From Adiantum capillus-veneris (lineage: Eukaryota > Streptophyta > Polypodiopsida > Polypodiales > Pteridaceae): a stretch of 64,000 nt of DNA. Within the stretch, counting starts at the first letter, position 1; every line of letters starts with the position of its first letter. This document shows, one piece after another, positions 1 through 12,700 of the stretch. The notes under the pieces were generated by a model. The model saw only the letters and a program-made list of their open reading frames with translations, was not told the DNA's origin and ran no database searches. The position numbers and the translations under genes were made by a program. The stretch is from assembly GCA_014529385.2 (NCBI GenBank), contig CM043959.1:14445809-14509808 (forward strand). The letters run 5' to 3'.

Positions 1-922
1 AATTACTCATTAGTTAGGTTACAAGTGGGTATGTAATTTGTTAGCCTCAAGGGACTTTGAATATTGAATAGTAAGACCAAGTGCTGGTTTGAAGATCTTT
101 TGCTTATCTAAACTAGACTCTAACTCAATAATAAGTTTCATAAGTTCCACGAATTGTCCTATCTAGGCTCCAAAAGAGTCTTAATTGGTTTGTGCTAGAT
201 TATAACTTCCTTGATGGGGTAGAATCCTAGAAAAATGAGGCACTATAAGTTTTACCTTAGCTCAAATGGATTTTTCACTTAAACTCGACTGCAATTTGGC
301 TATCTAGTCTTTGTCTCGATGGATTTAACACTAGATACATAGTAGTGATATTTAAGCTTCATGTCTCTTCACTTGATCGAGATATGAGACCATACTTTCA
401 AGGTCACCACTTGTCTTACCTAAAGACCAATGTGAGACATGGGAGCAAGAAAGCCATCCGATATTGTTTTAAGGACTATTACATAGGCAATCAATAACTT
501 AAGTAAAGAAAAAAAACTTGGATCTTTCACAATTAATAACTTAAGTAAAGCCAAAAAGACTTGGATCTTTGACAGTTTTTTTCAAACTAAAAAAGCACAA
601 TCTCATGCTAACAAAACTATAAATCACAATTGAAAGGTTTGAACAAGAAAAAGATCAACAATCTTAATAAGACGGATACTTTTCATTTCATTTGATGATT
701 ACAAACTAAAATAAAGTCTCTCAAGAAATTGATAAACAAAAAATGTAGGTGACTGCTTCATTATTTTGAGCAAAAATATCAAAATCTCTATTGATTGAGC
801 TCCATCTAGTAGTATCCTTTGTAAGATCCTGCAAGAAGGAATAAAAAGAAAGATTTGTTAGATACCATGCACATGAGTGTTCAAGCATGTGTATCAAGAA
901 TATATGACATGTCACTAGTACC
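1..922. other. Gene-free stretch with diverged E1 core repeats
   Basis: No coding region is credible here. Diverged copies of the E1 core can be read at about 143-166 (TTCCACGAATTGTCC) and 398-418 (GGTCACCACTTGTC). A roughly 25-base AT-rich phrase is repeated near 497-525 and 535-563. This is probably the 3' flank of the HAD gene inside E1. Confidence 0.5.
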
Positions 923-2107
923 TTAGGGTTGCTTTCTATCCAGCCTTAGAAGATTGTTCTCAGCTTTCACCTTATTTATATAAGCCTTTGCTGTGGTTGC
1001 CTTCAAAACTCCTTTTGTGTTACAACCCAATTGCCTAGCTAAAGTGGTCAATTGTGACGCCTTCATGCTTTCAATGGGTGTACGCTCCTTTGCCAAGATC
1101 TCTTGTATTTGGGCTCTTCTCATTTCATTGCGGTGGCTTGTGTCACTTGCATCTTCAATGATAGTTTCATCTCTGTCACCTTTTGCAGGTGGTATTCTTC
1201 TTGTAAAGAACACCTTAGCTGACCAAACATCATTTTTCTGCTTCCAATACTCCATGATTTGTTTGTATTCACTATCATTTGTCACTATAGGTTGTCCATA
1301 ACGATTAGAAGCAATTAAATCACGCACATCCCTTCTCTCATCAAGCTGAATCAAGTATGGCAGTAGCTCCTCCAAGAGCATATTGTCAACCATCTTCTCA
1401 GCATCAAATTGTGGTGGAAAAATGCAATTGTTTGCTGGTGAAATACATCCCTTGTAAGGAGAGTCATCAATAAGCACTGTTCTTTGTGGATCACATTCAA
1501 ACCCCATGGCAATTTTGGCTAGAGGCTTGAACATTGCCTCAACGTTTGGATTGTCGGGTCTAAACAATTTTTGAGTTTGAGCGGTGTAGCAAACATCTTG
1601 CGACCAAATTGCAAAGAAAGGCAATGTATCCTCAGCTAAGTTGTTTAGTGCTGCAAGGATTTGATACACATTATTCCTAGTAGCTGTCGACCAAATTGCA
1701 ACATTAAACCTTTGTAAAATAGTCTTCAAGAATTGGATGCAACCTGGCCTGAGTATAATATATCTTTTTGAATCCATTTGCACTGAGTTGTGGTGTGAGG
1801 ATGGTTGAGGGGAACGTTTCAACAATAGACCATTTAAATCCAATATAATTGTAAGCATGGATTTCTCAACATCTACGCTACATGACGTAGTACCAATTGG
1901 CAATAGCTCGTGAGTGGACTTTTCAGTCTCTTTTGATGTATGTTGCATTTTTGAAGCATCGATTTCTTGGTTCTCATTATTGGAAGCTTGCTCAAGTTGC
2001 ACAACACTAGACTCTAGTATAGAAATATCATCCATCTTGGGCACTTTAGAAACCATAGAATCTATGGATTCTATAGTTGTTGACTGAACCATAGGAGCGT
2101 TATCCAT
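923..2107 (-). CDS. FCP1/NIF-like HAD-superfamily protein with DLNGLL motif (E1 cargo)
   Basis: The 394-residue protein has a polar N-terminus (1-83), a HAD domain of the FCP1/SCP type (about 84-260) and a basic C-terminus with a SAP-like helical stretch (about 345-390). Visible HAD motifs are DLNGLL (90-95), WSTAT (139-143) and LIDDS (212-216). Classical FCP1 enzymes have DxDx(T/V) as first motif; here the second Asp is Asn, as in a plant-wide DLNG group, so phosphatase activity is uncertain. In the family, targets are phospho-Ser/Thr, often the RNA polymerase II tail. I chose the ATG at 2107-2105 because a 3' splice site (TTTTCTTAG, exon from 2121) lies just upstream, implying a 5' leader intron. 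The ORF is intact. A HAD protein of the same DLNG type occurs in E2 at 56928-62087. Confidence 0.75.
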   Translation of the reverse strand: MDNAPMVQSTTIESIDSMVSKVPKMDDISILESSVVQLEQASNNENQEIDASKMQHTSKETEKSTHELLPIGTTSCSVDVEKSMLTIILDLNGLLLKRSPQPSSHHNSVQMDSKRYIILRPGCIQFLKTILQRFNVAIWSTATRNNVYQILAALNNLAEDTLPFFAIWSQDVCYTAQTQKLFRPDNPNVEAMFKPLAKIAMGFECDPQRTVLIDDSPYKGCISPANNCIFPPQFDAEKMVDNMLLEELLPYLIQLDERRDVRDLIASNRYGQPIVTNDSEYKQIMEYWKQKNDVWSAKVFFTRRIPPAKGDRDETIIEDASDTSHRNEMRRAQIQEILAKERTPIESMKASQLTTLARQLGCNTKGVLKATTAKAYINKVKAENNLLRLDRKQP

Positions 2108-2121
2108 CCCAGTTTGTGAAT

Positions 2122-2759
2122 CTAAGAAAACACACACACAAATGGTATCTCAAAACCACTAGAATTTTATTCACCATATTTATATGTAGAACTCCTAGTA
2201 AGAAATTTATTTAAGGTAAAGTCGTTGTTAGAATCCTTGCAACCATTTTCAGCATTCGTACACCAAACACCACTTGTCTAAAATACAATCTACTAACTCA
2301 ACATTTTCCATCCTACACTTTATTAAAGATGAGTACTTAAAGTGAAAACTAAAAGCCACCCTTGTTGAGGAAACATGGATACAAGGTCCACCAAATGTCC
2401 AACCTAGACTACAAGAAAATAATTAGAGATTTGGCTTAGATTTGGATTCAAAGGCCACCACTTATTCAAGTAAGATAACTCCACTTGTTTAAGACAGTAA
2501 TGTTTGAAGCCCCACCACTTGTCCAACCTAGACATTGATTAAATTTTGGTAAGATTTATCACAAATCTAGAGTAGAATCAAGATTCTATGGCCAAGGTAG
2601 TCAAATATGTTAGACAACACACAAAGCATAAGAGCACTCTAGATTCTCGTTGAGCATAAACTAAACAATAATCAAATGTTATATTCACTTGAGATTTCAT
2701 CCATGAAAAATGAAAATGATGTACTTGAGATTTCCATCCATGTACAATACTTTACAATG
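2122..2759. other. Spacer with E1 core repeats between HAD and SET genes
   Basis: No gene is seen. The E1 core appears near 2384-2404 (GGTCCACCAAATGTCCAACC) and 2505-2527, with a weaker copy near 2455. The part next to 2122 is a probable leader intron of the HAD gene, because its acceptor lies at 2122-2123 on the minus strand. Confidence 0.5.
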
Positions 2760-3316
2760 TCAAGTAAAGTTATAGTCAGCAAACAACTCTTCTCCTGCTT
2801 CAACTTGACAAATAGTCTCAATGCATACATGGCCATATTCTTCTGACTTGATGTGTGAAGAGGTGCATTTATGCCAAGGTGGCAAATTTGGATCAAATGT
2901 ATAGCGTACGTTGGGACAGACATTTGTACTGTGAGAACTATTTATATAGCCCGACACGTTTCCTTCTTCTACACAACCAATAATGTATGATTGATCTTCC
3001 TCTTCTTCTATGTTTGGATCCTCTAGAAGAGAATATTTATAAGCTCTTGGAAATATTTTGCATATCTTTTTCCAGTCTTGAAATCTATACTTATGCCCTC
3101 CATAGTTTAGAATAGTCAAACCACTTTCCAGGGTAGTATGCACAAATAGCCCATAACCAGCTCCTTCAATACATGAAAGTCGCACTTCAAAATCCACACC
3201 GTTAATATGGAAAATTACATCTTTGGGAATAGGAAAAGTTGGTGTCCCAAAAGGATCTTCATGCCAATCATAGTGTGAAATACATCTAGATTTTATATCA
3301 CTTAACTCCTTTGTGT
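2760..3316 (-). CDS. SET-domain protein, last coding exon (E1 cargo)
   Basis: A 3' splice site (CTTTTTGCAG on the minus strand) opens this exon at 3316, and it reads in one frame to TGA at 2760, about 185 residues. SET hallmarks appear in order: a GAGYGLF turn after the first strand (AdoMet-binding region), a G-Y-INSSH...N-V element matching the usual N-H-S/CxxPN core, and a terminal GEELFADYNF matching the GEEL-x-x-DY block. SET proteins methylate lysines on histones or other proteins. The core NHS/RFINHxC block is altered (INSSH), so activity is uncertain. The stretch before SET (about 40 residues, ending HINGVDFEVR) has no recognised domain. I could not find the upstream exon(s); the N-terminus is probably missing. 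Confidence 0.65.
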
Positions 3317-3399
3317 CTGCAAAAAGAAGAAAATATTATGCATAAAATAATGACAATATCAAAGAAAGATATCATTATTTTATAGTCCAATAGGTCCAT

Positions 3400-5800
3400 T
3401 GTATGGAAGACTTAGAGTGCCTCTTACATGGTGCCTCCAAGGTTTCCAAAAAATAAAATCATTGGAAAAAAAAGGCCACTGTGTCTCCAATCTATTGCCC
3501 ATTTGAAGCATAGAGAGAACCAAGGTCCACCACTTGTCCAAGCTAGACATGGAGCATTGACACAAGATCCAACACTTATCCAAGAACCCTATAGTATATG
3601 TGGTAACATGGGATGCATTGATGCAACAAAAGTAGTCTAGCCTCCTCATCCATCTCTTTTTTCTTGTAGCCTAGAGGGATTAGTTTCAAGGTCTATCACT
3701 AGTCAAAAACTACACATAGAACATTGATACAAGGTTCCACCACATGTGAAACCTATCATCTCTAGTAGCATGGATGGTTTGATATCAAGGTTCATCGCGT
3801 GTCCTACCTATACTCTATTGTAGCATATAGATTCTGGTTTGGTGGTACTACACTTGTCCAAACTTGGCTTGTTGTTGATATCTGGAGGTAATCAAGGGTC
3901 CTCCACTTGTCCAAGTTAGGCATATAAAACAATTGCAAGGTCCACCATGTGTACAACATATGATTGATTATAGCATGCATGGTCTTATTTCATGGGCAAC
4001 CATCTTCTCTCCAACATGTGTCCAACCTCGGCTCCATTGAAGCATGGAGAGAAGCAAGGTCCACCACTTATCAAAGCTATTATTTTCTCCCAGTGCTTTC
4101 AAAACCCATAATACGTTGTACATGGGGGGGGGGATTCTTGTTTCAAGGTCCACCCCTTGGCTAAGATTGGATCCATTGAAACATAAAGAGAAGCAAGCTC
4201 TACCATTTGTCCAAGCTAGGAGCCATTGAAACATGAAAACCCCATAATATGTTGTATACGAGGGGTGTTTTTCAAGGTCTACCACTTGTCTAAGCTATGG
4301 TCCATTGGAACATGGAGAGAAGCAAAGCTCCACCACTTTTCTAAGCTAGGATCCATTGAAACATGGAGAGAAGCAAGCTCCATTGTTTGTCTAAGCTAGG
4401 CTCCATTGGAACAAGGAGAAAACAAGCTCCACCACTTGCCTATTATTGCATAGAGATTCTGGTTTGAAGGTCCACCACTTGTCCAACCTTGCCTTCATGT
4501 ATGGAGATAATCAAGAGTGCAATGCTTCTCTAAGCTAGGGACATAAAAGAGTTTCAAGGTCCACTACATATACGATCTATGATGGGTTGTAGCATGGGAG
4601 GTTTCATTTTAAGGTTGACCACTTCTCCAGCTCCGCTTGTCCAACCTCAGATCCATTGAAGAATGGAGAATAAAGGTGTACCAACTCTCCAAAATAGGCA
4701 GGACAATCTCTATAAAACCCATGAATTGTTAATATATGCTATGCTGTGGAGTTTTGTTTGAAGTTCCACTCCTTATCCAAGCTACAATCCATTGAAGCAT
4801 GGAACTAAGTAAGATATATCTCTAGTCCAAGATAGGATCCATTGAAACATAGAGAGAATCAAGGTCCACCACTTGTCCAAGCTATGCATGGGTAATTGAT
4901 ATAAGGACCACTACGTTTTCACCTATACTATGCTCTATCATGGATGGTTTCATATCCTACCAATTTTCCAACCTATTTAGTAGGTTGTATTATGGGGGTT
5001 TGGTTTCAAGGTACTTCACTTGTCTGAGGTGGGTTCCATTGAACCATGGAGAGAAACTATGTCTACCACTTGTCCGAAATATGCTCCTTTAAAACATAAA
5101 AACAAGGTCCACCACTTGTCCAAGCTAAAGTTTCTCTCCATTGAAGCATGGAGAGAAACAAGGTCTACCACCTGTCCAAAATATGCTCCATTGAAACATA
5201 AAAGCAAGGTCCACCACTTGTCCAAGCTAATATAACAAATGGGTGTTGGTTACAAGGTGTACCACACTTGTCTAAACTAGTCTTCATGCAAGGTCTACCA
5301 CATGTCCAAGCTATATGAGCTTGTTTTGAAGGTCTACCACACCTCTTGAAATTAGGATCCATGTAAGGTCCACCTTTTGTCAAGCTATGCATTTAATGAG
5401 TACTAAAACTAAGTAAATTGCAGTACTTAAATACCTTTCCAAGCTCATTAAGATTTTGGTCTCTAAGGCCGGCCACCACCACATGTCTAATCTATGCTCT
5501 AATTGATTACTTATGCTATTTCTCTCAAAGTCCAAACATAAGCTCCCTTCTAGCAAGGTTAGTTTAAATTTAGGCTCCAGCACCTGTCTAAGCTAGGTTC
5601 AATTTATGAAGCATCACCATTTAACCATGCTACGATCTAATGTATCATATCAAGGGGGTATTGATAAAAGGTCCAAAACTTATTGAGTTCAAGCTCTTAA
5701 GTAATTAAGTCTTTGTGAGTATTAAATGTTTTAGTTTTAGTCTACAGATCCACCATTCAAAAACTCAAGTAATTTACTATTTACATTCAAACCTTGAATG
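3400..5800 (+). repeat. E1 short-core repeat array, left block
   Basis: Dozens of degenerate copies of AGGTCCACCACTTGTCCAAGCTAGG separated by a spacer like CTCCATTGAAACATGGAGAGAAG, which itself can form a small hairpin (CTCCAT...ATGGAG). The copies are more diverged here than in the right block. Short ORFs in this stretch (for example 3968-4285 and 5016-5225) are only repeats read in frame. At 4126-4135 there is a run of about ten G. From 5400 to 5901 the core thins out and the DNA becomes AT-rich. Confidence 0.8.
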
Positions 5801-5901
5801 CTTGAGATAAAAAATACAAGCTCAATCAATACTATATAAAGCAAAATCTAACATTAAGAGTATCAAATCAGTAACAAGAAACACTAACATGCACAAGAAA
5901 C

Positions 5902-8565
5902 TCAAAACATACGTGTCTCCATTTCCAAAAAGTCCTCCATTGACAGAGGATGGTGTTGTTGTTGTTCTTCTTCTCTTTGTGGAGAGCACTCCTCTGTAAC
6001 AGGCACAATGTCGCCTGATTGCGAAGTGGATTGTTGAAGTCCAGCCCATTTTTCTATATCTTCATGAGACTTAACAAAGTCTAGCAGCATGGTCTCCATG
6101 CTTTTTGCCTCCTCCACACTATCAATTAAGCAGATGACTTCTTTTTTCTGTTGTATTCCTTCTTGTGCAACCAAGGAGCCATCACCAAAAACATCAACAA
6201 GCTTGCGGTCTTCAAAACAATATGTACGAATGTAGTGCTTGACCAAAGCTCTTTTTTTGGCCTCCAAATATTGCAAATCTGACATATCGTTATCTGCTAC
6301 TTGAAGAAGAGAACAATCAATTGGCATGGGATGTTCCTCTGATCTTCTTCTCAGGTCTTCAAATGCATTGCCTTGTCCCAAGAAGGCAATAACTGTTAGG
6401 AATTGAATTGCTCCTTTGCAAGGAGCTGATGGAAAGTGATGCAATGCACCACAACAATGGTAGCTCAAATTATCTCCCATGGCGTGAAAGGCACATTGCA
6501 ATTTTGTGAAGTTAGTGAAATCCACAAATGCAAGAAAGACAAATCCAGGATCTGTTGACCCTCCAGCAATAGCCAAGATCCCATCCAAAGCATTGTTAAA
6601 TGTCTCCTCACTCCACTTCAAATTGCCTCCAACGTTTTTTGTCATATCTAAAACACATAAGCCAATAGGCACTTTATTATTGAAGTGGCGCATCAAGTAG
6701 AGATTGCCTTCCATTTGTAGGCTCACCACATAGATTGACCATGGCAAATCTCTAGGCTCAGTTTTCTCCTTTTGAAGGTGAATTGCCCATTGCATGTATT
6801 TTATTGCTCCATCTGGAAAAGCCATTTTCTTTGTTCCACGCGTCAAACTAGATCTGATCCATTCCTCGCATAGCATTAAAATTGTTTTATAAACAACATC
6901 ATTGATGTTATACATTTTGACCACCTCCTCCCAGTCTTTACATGGTGAAGACTCATTCAAATTGTTGAAGCCTTCAAGAAGTGCATCTTGAATCAATTTG
7001 TCTTGCTTCAACTGCTTGATTCGATCATACATGTCAGTTGCATCACCATCCTTTGCACTCTTTGACAGTAAAATCTTCTCATCTCTAATCTCTTCTTGAA
7101 TAGTCTTTACCTCTGATTCCTCAAGGCCACAAAGATATCTAAATACAGTTGTTGGGGGTTTCTTATTCTCCTCTTCTAGATTTTCAATGATTTCTATCCA
7201 GCAATCATAAACTAAATCAGAGTAGGTGACCATGTGTGCCTGTTTAGCAATCCAACTTGCTGCTGCACTCATTCTTGCCAATCGAAGAAAACCCTGAAAA
7301 GAAATAGAGAAATAATTAAACTATTGAGCAAGATTTGTTAATTAAACACTATCAAAAAGACAAAGAAAATAACTTACATCCCATCCGGCACGAGATGCAT
7401 GTCCCTCTGCAATTCCACTTGCTGCCTTTGGTGGTCGTCCTGAGAAGATCCATTGACTCCGTAAATGTCTCAATATTTGGCTGTAAGGTTGCTTGACATA
7501 CAATGCCTGAGCCTCCTCATTTGCAATGGCAGATATAGCAGTTGCAACAAATGGAGGAGCATTCACAACAATGCGAGCCTTTCTAAATTTATACACGCTA
7601 ATCAGTCTTTCAAAGATCTCTTTGTTGTTTTGTTCATTGTGAAGCAAAACTTTTGCAGCATAGATTGAATGCTGCCCATCAAGAATCCAATAATGATAAT
7701 CTTTAATTTTTTGCTCCTCTACCTCTTCTACTGCCAAAGGAGTCCCCTTCTTTGATTTTGCATTTCGAACAGGCATCAAATATGCACATGCTGCAGGCTT
7801 GGTCGTACTCCGTGAAAATCCAAATAACACACTTTCAGCGTGTTTTTTATCCATAATACGTGCATTATAGTGATCAGGAGCAAGCCAACAATTTTGAATA
7901 GGGATATCAAATTCCCTATATTGGAAAGGAAAATAATTTATGTACTTATTCATTCCACCTGTATCTTTTTCTTGTCCTTTCATGGCCTCAGCTTCTAAAA
8001 CATCTGGATCCACAATTCTCATCTTTGACATTGAACCCTCTGTTGATGAGGATGCCAAAGATGCCTTGTCTACATCCAAAATGGAACTAGTTCGCTTAGC
8101 TTCTACTTTCTGCACTTTTGCTTGCTTCTTTGTGGATGGTGGTCGTGAAGCTTTCACCTTTTTTCGTTGTAGTGTGGCAATGATGGAGCTTTGAAGTTGA
8201 TCTGCTGTGATATTTGGATTTGATTCTGCAAACTTCCATCCTCGAGAAAACATTGTCTCTTCTTTGTTTCTAGACATGCGCTCCAATGCATATGCTCCTG
8301 GAGATAGTTGAAATTCTAGATTCATTGGAACTAGAATGTCAATGCATTCCACCTCTGGATGACTATCAACTACAGAGACAGATGCTTCCACAACTTGTCC
8401 AACATCTTCAAACAAGCTGTCATTCTCCTTTTTGGCAATAAATAGATGCACCTTATGAAATTGTGCACCCTCTATACCATGTATGTCCAAATACCATTTC
8501 CTAAGATCATTGCAAGTATAGTCAACTGAGACAGCAACCCTTGCAACCTGTTTTTTTGGAGCCAT
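5902..8565 (-). CDS. ParB/Srx-like (DGQH) domain protein, two exons (E1 cargo)
   Basis: Exon 1 is 7378-8565 (396 codons) and exon 2 is 5902-7293. A clean 84-base phase-0 intron (7294-7377, GTAAGTT...TTTTCAG) joins them into an 859-residue protein. The start is the ATG at 8565, five bases after a TTTGTTTCAG acceptor, so a leader intron is likely. Residues 1-125 have no recognised fold; 133-170 are lysine-rich (possible nuclear signal). Residues 223-310 read like a ParB/Srx domain: a substrate-loop region with NARIMDKKHAE, then YWILDGQHSIYAA (DGQH at 296-299). The second half (397-859) is helical and acidic at the end with a Glu/Gln stretch, without a known domain. ParB-fold proteins bind DNA, cleave NTPs or act as nucleases; the role here is unknown. 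It sits beside large repeat arrays on both sides. Confidence 0.7.
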
Positions 8566-11500
8566 CTTTCCTGAAACAAAAAAAACCAAATGTTATTTTA
8601 ACATATACTTTTTTGTAATGGATTAAGTTTGTGTGAATACAAGTTCCACCACTTGTTCAAGCTAGATCTAAGCAAGTATACATAGTGATCATTTAAGCTA
8701 GTAAACTAAGGGAAGGGAGAAGTAAGGTCCACCACTTGTCCAAGCTTAGCTCTAGACAACATGGAGAGATTGGAGGTCTACTAATTGTCTAATATAGGCT
8801 AACTATATTGAAACATAGAGAGAAGCAAAGGTCCACCACTTGTCCAATCTAGGGTCCATTGAAACATGGAGAGAAGGATGCTCCACCATTTGTCCAAAAT
8901 AGGCTCCATTGAAACATGAAGAGAAGCAAGATGCACCATGTCTTTGAGATGCTAGGCTCCATTGAAATACCTTAAACATGATATTTTGTATATGTGGGGT
9001 TTAAATTCAAGGTCCACCACTTGTCCAACCTATTATCCCTAGTAGCATGAGTGGTTTGGTCTCAAGATTCACCACTTTTCCACTCTATGTCATTATATTA
9101 AGAAGATCTGGGTGTTAAGGTCCACCACTTGTCCAACCTATAAGGCTATATCTTAAATGGTATTATTTACCACCACTTGGAATGCACATGATGGGTTTTA
9201 CATAGGGGTACGGTTCCAAGGTCCACCACTTGTCCAAGCTAACTCTATTGAAACATAGAGAGAATCAAAGGTCCACCACTTGTCCAAGCTAGGCTCCATT
9301 GAAACATGGAGAGAAGGATGCTCCACCATTTGTCCAAGCCAGGTTTGATTGAAACATGAAGAGAAGCAAGCTGCACCATGTCTCCAAAATGCTAGGCTCC
9401 ATTGAAATATCTTAAACCCATGATATTTCGTACATGGGGGGTTTACATTCAAGGTCCACCACTTGTCCAACCTATTATCACTAGTAGCATGAGTGGTTTG
9501 ATGTCAAGATTCACCACTTTTCTACTCTATGTCATTATATTAAGAAGATCTGGGTGTTAAGGTCCACCACTTGTCCAACCTATAAGGCTATATCTTAAAG
9601 GGTATTCTTTCTCACCACTTGGAATGACCATGATAGGTTTTACATGGGGGTTTGGTTCCAAGTTCCACCACTTGTCCAAGCTAACTCTATTGAAACATAG
9701 AGAGAAGCAAAGGTCCACCACTTGTCTAAGCTAGGGTCCATTGAAACATGGAGAGAAGGATGCTCCACCATTTGTCCAAGATAGGCTCCATTGAAACATG
9801 AAGAGAAGCAAGCTGCACCATGTCTCCAAGATGCTAAGATCCATTGAAATACCTTAAACCCATGATATTTTGTACATGGGGAGTTTACATTCAAGGTCCA
9901 CCACTTGTCCAACCTATTATCTCTAGTAGCATGAGTGGTTTGGTCTGAAGATTCACCACTTTTCCACTCTATGTCATTACGTTAAGAAGATCTGGGTGTT
10001 AAGGTCGACCACTTGTCCAACCTATAAGGGTATATCTTAAAGGGTATTCTTTCTCACCACTTGAAATGTCCATGATATGTTTTACATGGGGGTTTGGCTC
10101 CAAGGTCCACCACTTGTCCAAGCTAACTCTATTGAAACATAGAGAGAAACAAAGGTCCACCACTTGTCCAAGCTAGGCTCCATTGAAACATGGAGAGAAG
10201 GATCCTCTACCATTTGTCGAAGCTAACTCTATTGAAACATGGGGGGTTTACATTCAAGGTCCACCACTTGTCCAACCTATTAACGCTAGTAGCATGAGTG
10301 GTTTGGTCTCAAGATTCACCACTTTTTCACTCTATGTCATTATATTAAGAATATTTGGGTGTTAAGGTCCACCACTTGTCCAACCTATAAGGCTATATCT
10401 TAAGGGTTATTCTTTCTCACCACTTGGAGTGACCAGCATAGGTTTTACATGGGGGTTTTGTTTCAAGGTCCACCACTTGTCCAAGCTAACTCTATTGAAA
10501 CATAGAGAGAATCAAAGGTCCACCACTTGTCCAAGCTAGGGTCCATTGAAACATGGAGAGAAGGATGCTCCACCATTTGTCCAAGATACGCTCCATTGAA
10601 ACATGAAGAGAAGCAAGCTACACCATGTCTCCAAGATGCTAGGCTCCATTGAAATACCTCAAACCCATGATATTTTGTACATGGGGGGTTTACATTCAAG
10701 GTCCACCACTTGTCCAACCTATTATCTCTAGTAGCATGAGTGGTTTGGTCTCAAGATTCACCATTTTTCCACTCTATGTCATTCTATTAAGAATATATGG
10801 GTGCTAAGGTCCACCACTTGTCCAACCTATAAGGCCATATCTTAAACTTTATTCTTTCTCACCACTTGGAGTTACCAGATAGGTTTTACATGGGAGTTTG
10901 GTTCCAAGGCCCACCACTTGTCCAAGCTAACTCTATTGAAACATAGAGAGAAGCAAAGGTCCACCACTTGTCCAAGCTAGGCTCCATTGAAACATGGAGA
11001 GAAGGATGCTCCACCATTTGTCCAAGATAGGCTCCATTGAAACATGAAGGGAAGCAATCTGCACCATGTCTCCAAGATTCTAGGATCCATTGAAATACCT
11101 TAAACCCACGATATTGTTTACATGTGGGGGTTTAACGTCAAGGTCAGTACTTTCCAAGCTATTATCCCTAGTAGCATAGTGGTTGGGTCTCAAGATTTCC
11201 CACTTTTCCACTCTATGTCGTTATATTATAGAAGATCTAGGTTTTAAGGTCGACCACTTGTCCAACCTATAAGGCTAGATCTTAAAGGGTATTATTTCTC
11301 ACCACTTGGAATGACCATGATATGTTTTACATGGGGGTTTGGTTTCAAGGTCCACCACTTGTCCAAGCTAACTCTATGGAAACATAGAGAGAAGCAAAGG
11401 TCCACCACTTGTCCAAGCTAGGCTCCACTGAGACATTTAGAGAAGGATGATCCCCCATTGGTGGAAGATAGGCTTCATTGAAACATGAAAAGAAGCAAGT

Positions 11501-12700
11501 TGCACCATGTCTCCAAGATTCTAGGATCCATTGAAATACCTTAAACCCACGATATTGTTTACATGTGGGGTTTAACGTCAAGGTCAGTCACTTTTCCAAG
11601 CTATTATCCCTAGTAGCATGAGTGGTTTGGTCTCAAGATTCACCACTTTTCCACTCTATGTCATTATATAAAGAAGATCTAGGTGTTAAGGTCGACCACT
11701 TGTCCAACCTATAAGCGTATATCTTAAAGGGTATTCTTTCTCACCACTTGAAATGTCCATGATATGTTTTACATAGGGGTTTGGTTCCAAGGTCCACCAC
11801 TTATCCAAGCTAACTTTATTCTTCTCATAGAGAGAAGCAAAGGTCCACCACTTGTCCAAGCTAGGCTCCATTGAAACATGGAGAGAAGGATGCTCCACCA
11901 TTTGTCGAAGCTAACTCTATTGAAACATGGAAGGTTTACATTCAAGGTCCACCAGTTGTCCAACCTATTAACGCTAGTAGCATGAGGGGTTTGGTCTCAA
12001 GATTCACCACTTTTTCACTCTGTGTTATTTATTAAGAATATTTGGGTATTAAGGTCCACCACTTGGTCCAACCTATAAGACTATATCTTAATGGTTATTC
12101 TTTCTGACCACTTGGAGTGACCATGAAAGGTTTTACATGGGGGGTTGGTTCCAAGGTCCACCACTTGTCCAAGCTAACTCTATTCAAACATAGAGAGAAG
12201 CAAAGGTCCACCACTTGTCTAAGCTAGGGTCTATTGAAACATGGAGAGAAGGATGCTCCACCATTTGTCCAAGATAGACTCCATTGAAACATGAAGAGAA
12301 GCAAGCTGCACCATATCTCCAAGATTCTAGACTCCATCGAAATACCTTAAACCCACGTTATTTTGTACATGGGGAGTTTACATTCAAGATCAACAATTTG
12401 TCCAACCTATTATCGCTAGTAGCATGAGTGGTTTGGTCTCAAGATTCACCACTTTTCCACTCTCTATCATTATATTAAGAATATTTGGGTGTTAAGGTCC
12501 ACCACTTGTCCAACCTATAAGACTATATCTTAATGGTTATTCTTTCTCACCTCTTGAAAGACTATATCTTAATGGTTATCCCTAGCTATTATTGCTAGTA
12601 GCGTGAGTGGTTTGGTCTCAAGATTCACCACTTTTATTAAGAATATGTGGGTGTTAAGGTCCACCACTTGTCCAACCTATAAGGCTACATCTTAAAGGTT
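8566..12700 (+). repeat. E1 core repeat array, about 440-base monomers
   Basis: Tandem monomers of about 440 bases (similar phases start near 9198, 9640 and 10080; 10463 is a shortened copy). Each carries about five copies of GGTCCACCACTTGTCCAA or close variants, hairpin spacers CTCCATTGAAACATGGAG, and a GATAGGTTTTACATGGGGG block. Monomers vary by indels, and some are truncated, as at 10180-10260 and 11840-11940. ORFs of 60-100 codons on the minus strand are repeats in frame, not genes. Confidence 0.9.
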
